Under the pieces are notes generated by a model. That model was not told the DNA's origin, did not search any database, and was given only the letters and a program-made list of their open reading frames with translations. A stretch of DNA of 5,571 nucleotides from Clostridia bacterium (GTDB lineage Bacteria > Bacillota_A > Clostridia > Oscillospirales > CAG-272): the NCBI GenBank assembly GCA_017408625.1, contig JAFQUG010000098.1, forward strand, positions 1-5,571, read 5' to 3'. Positions within the stretch are counted from its first letter, which is position 1, and the number at the start of each line of letters is the position of its first letter. A program made the translations under genes and the position numbers. Shown piece by piece: positions 5,319-5,571 of this stretch.

Positions 5319-5571
5319 TTACTCGATGATAGCGGAAACGACGCCGGAACCAACGGTTCTGCCACCCTCACGGATAGCGAAACGCAGACCCTCTTCGCAA
5401 GCGATGGGGGTGATCAGCTCAACGGTCATGTCAACGTTATCACCGGGGCGGCACATCTCAACGCCTGCAGGCAGGGAGATAACGCCGGTAACGTCGGTGG
5501 TTCTGAAGTAGAACTGAGGTCTGTAACCAGCCAGGAAGGGCTTCTTACGGCCGCCTTCCTTCTCAGTCAGA
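5319..5571 (-). CDS. tuf: Elongation factor Tu, C-terminal part (5' end outside the window)
   Basis: Translation GTPase that delivers aminoacyl-tRNA to the ribosome. Only the last 83 codons are present, covering most of domain III. Recognisable stretches are [63 protein letters not shown] and the terminal SAIIE before TAA (5321-5319). These are near-invariant in bacterial EF-Tu, so identity is secure. The GTPase domain and domain II lie to the right of the window. Codon use is strongly biased (GTT, CTG, ATC, GGT/GGC, CGT/AGA), as expected for a highly expressed gene. It is followed by its own strong terminator, which marks it as the end of a separate transcription unit. Confidence 0.98.
   Translation of the reverse strand, partial: LTEKEGGRKKPFLAGYRPQFYFRTTDVTGVISLPAGVEMCRPGDNVDMTVELITPIACEEGLRFAIREGGRTVGSGVVSAIIE

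Overview
The window reads as chromosomal DNA from an anaerobic member of the Bacillota, class Clostridia, probably of the Oscillospiraceae/Ruminococcaceae type. The basis is moderately GC-rich coding sequence, Clostridia-like EF-Tu and MetK sequences, an FMN-riboswitch-controlled ECF transporter gene (ribU) and a RecD2-type helicase. I could not run a taxonomic search. Every gene I can support lies on the minus strand, so the map is best read from high to low coordinates.

From right to left: the 3' end of the EF-Tu gene (5319-5571) ends at a strong intrinsic terminator (5245-5288). An FMN riboswitch (aptamer 5082-5242) follows at once, with a readable expression platform that ends in the Shine-Dalgarno of ribU (4307-5023), the riboflavin-binding subunit of an ECF transporter. 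Next come a small membrane protein of the COG2426/PF06695 family (3751-4275), metK encoding S-adenosylmethionine synthetase (2530-3714), a 109-residue unrecognised protein with an N-terminal membrane segment (2158-2487) and recD2 encoding an SF1B helicase (start 2090). Gaps after tuf are 31 to 67 bases and no obvious terminator lies between the genes, so ribU through recD2 could be read as one transcript. A possible extra promoter lies just before metK. Functionally this is a housekeeping mix: translation, flavin uptake, methyl-donor synthesis and DNA repair.

The most striking feature is at the left edge. The recD2 reading frame is intact up to the 'VHKSQGS' of helicase motif V. It then changes abruptly into unrelated sequence beginning GTGCGAC, with a stop codon nine codons later. 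GTGCG/GUGYG is the conserved 5' end of bacterial group II introns. The break falls exactly where removal of an intron would restore the expected 'SQGSE' (GGC AGT G / AR). I read bases 1-37 as the first 37 nt of a sense-oriented group II intron inside recD2, with the rest of the intron, any maturase and the 3' exon lying to the left of the window.

No RNA genes other than the riboswitch, no CRISPR array and no complete mobile element are visible. There is no stretch over 300 bases without a feature; the longest non-coding stretch (5024-5318) holds the riboswitch and the tuf terminator.
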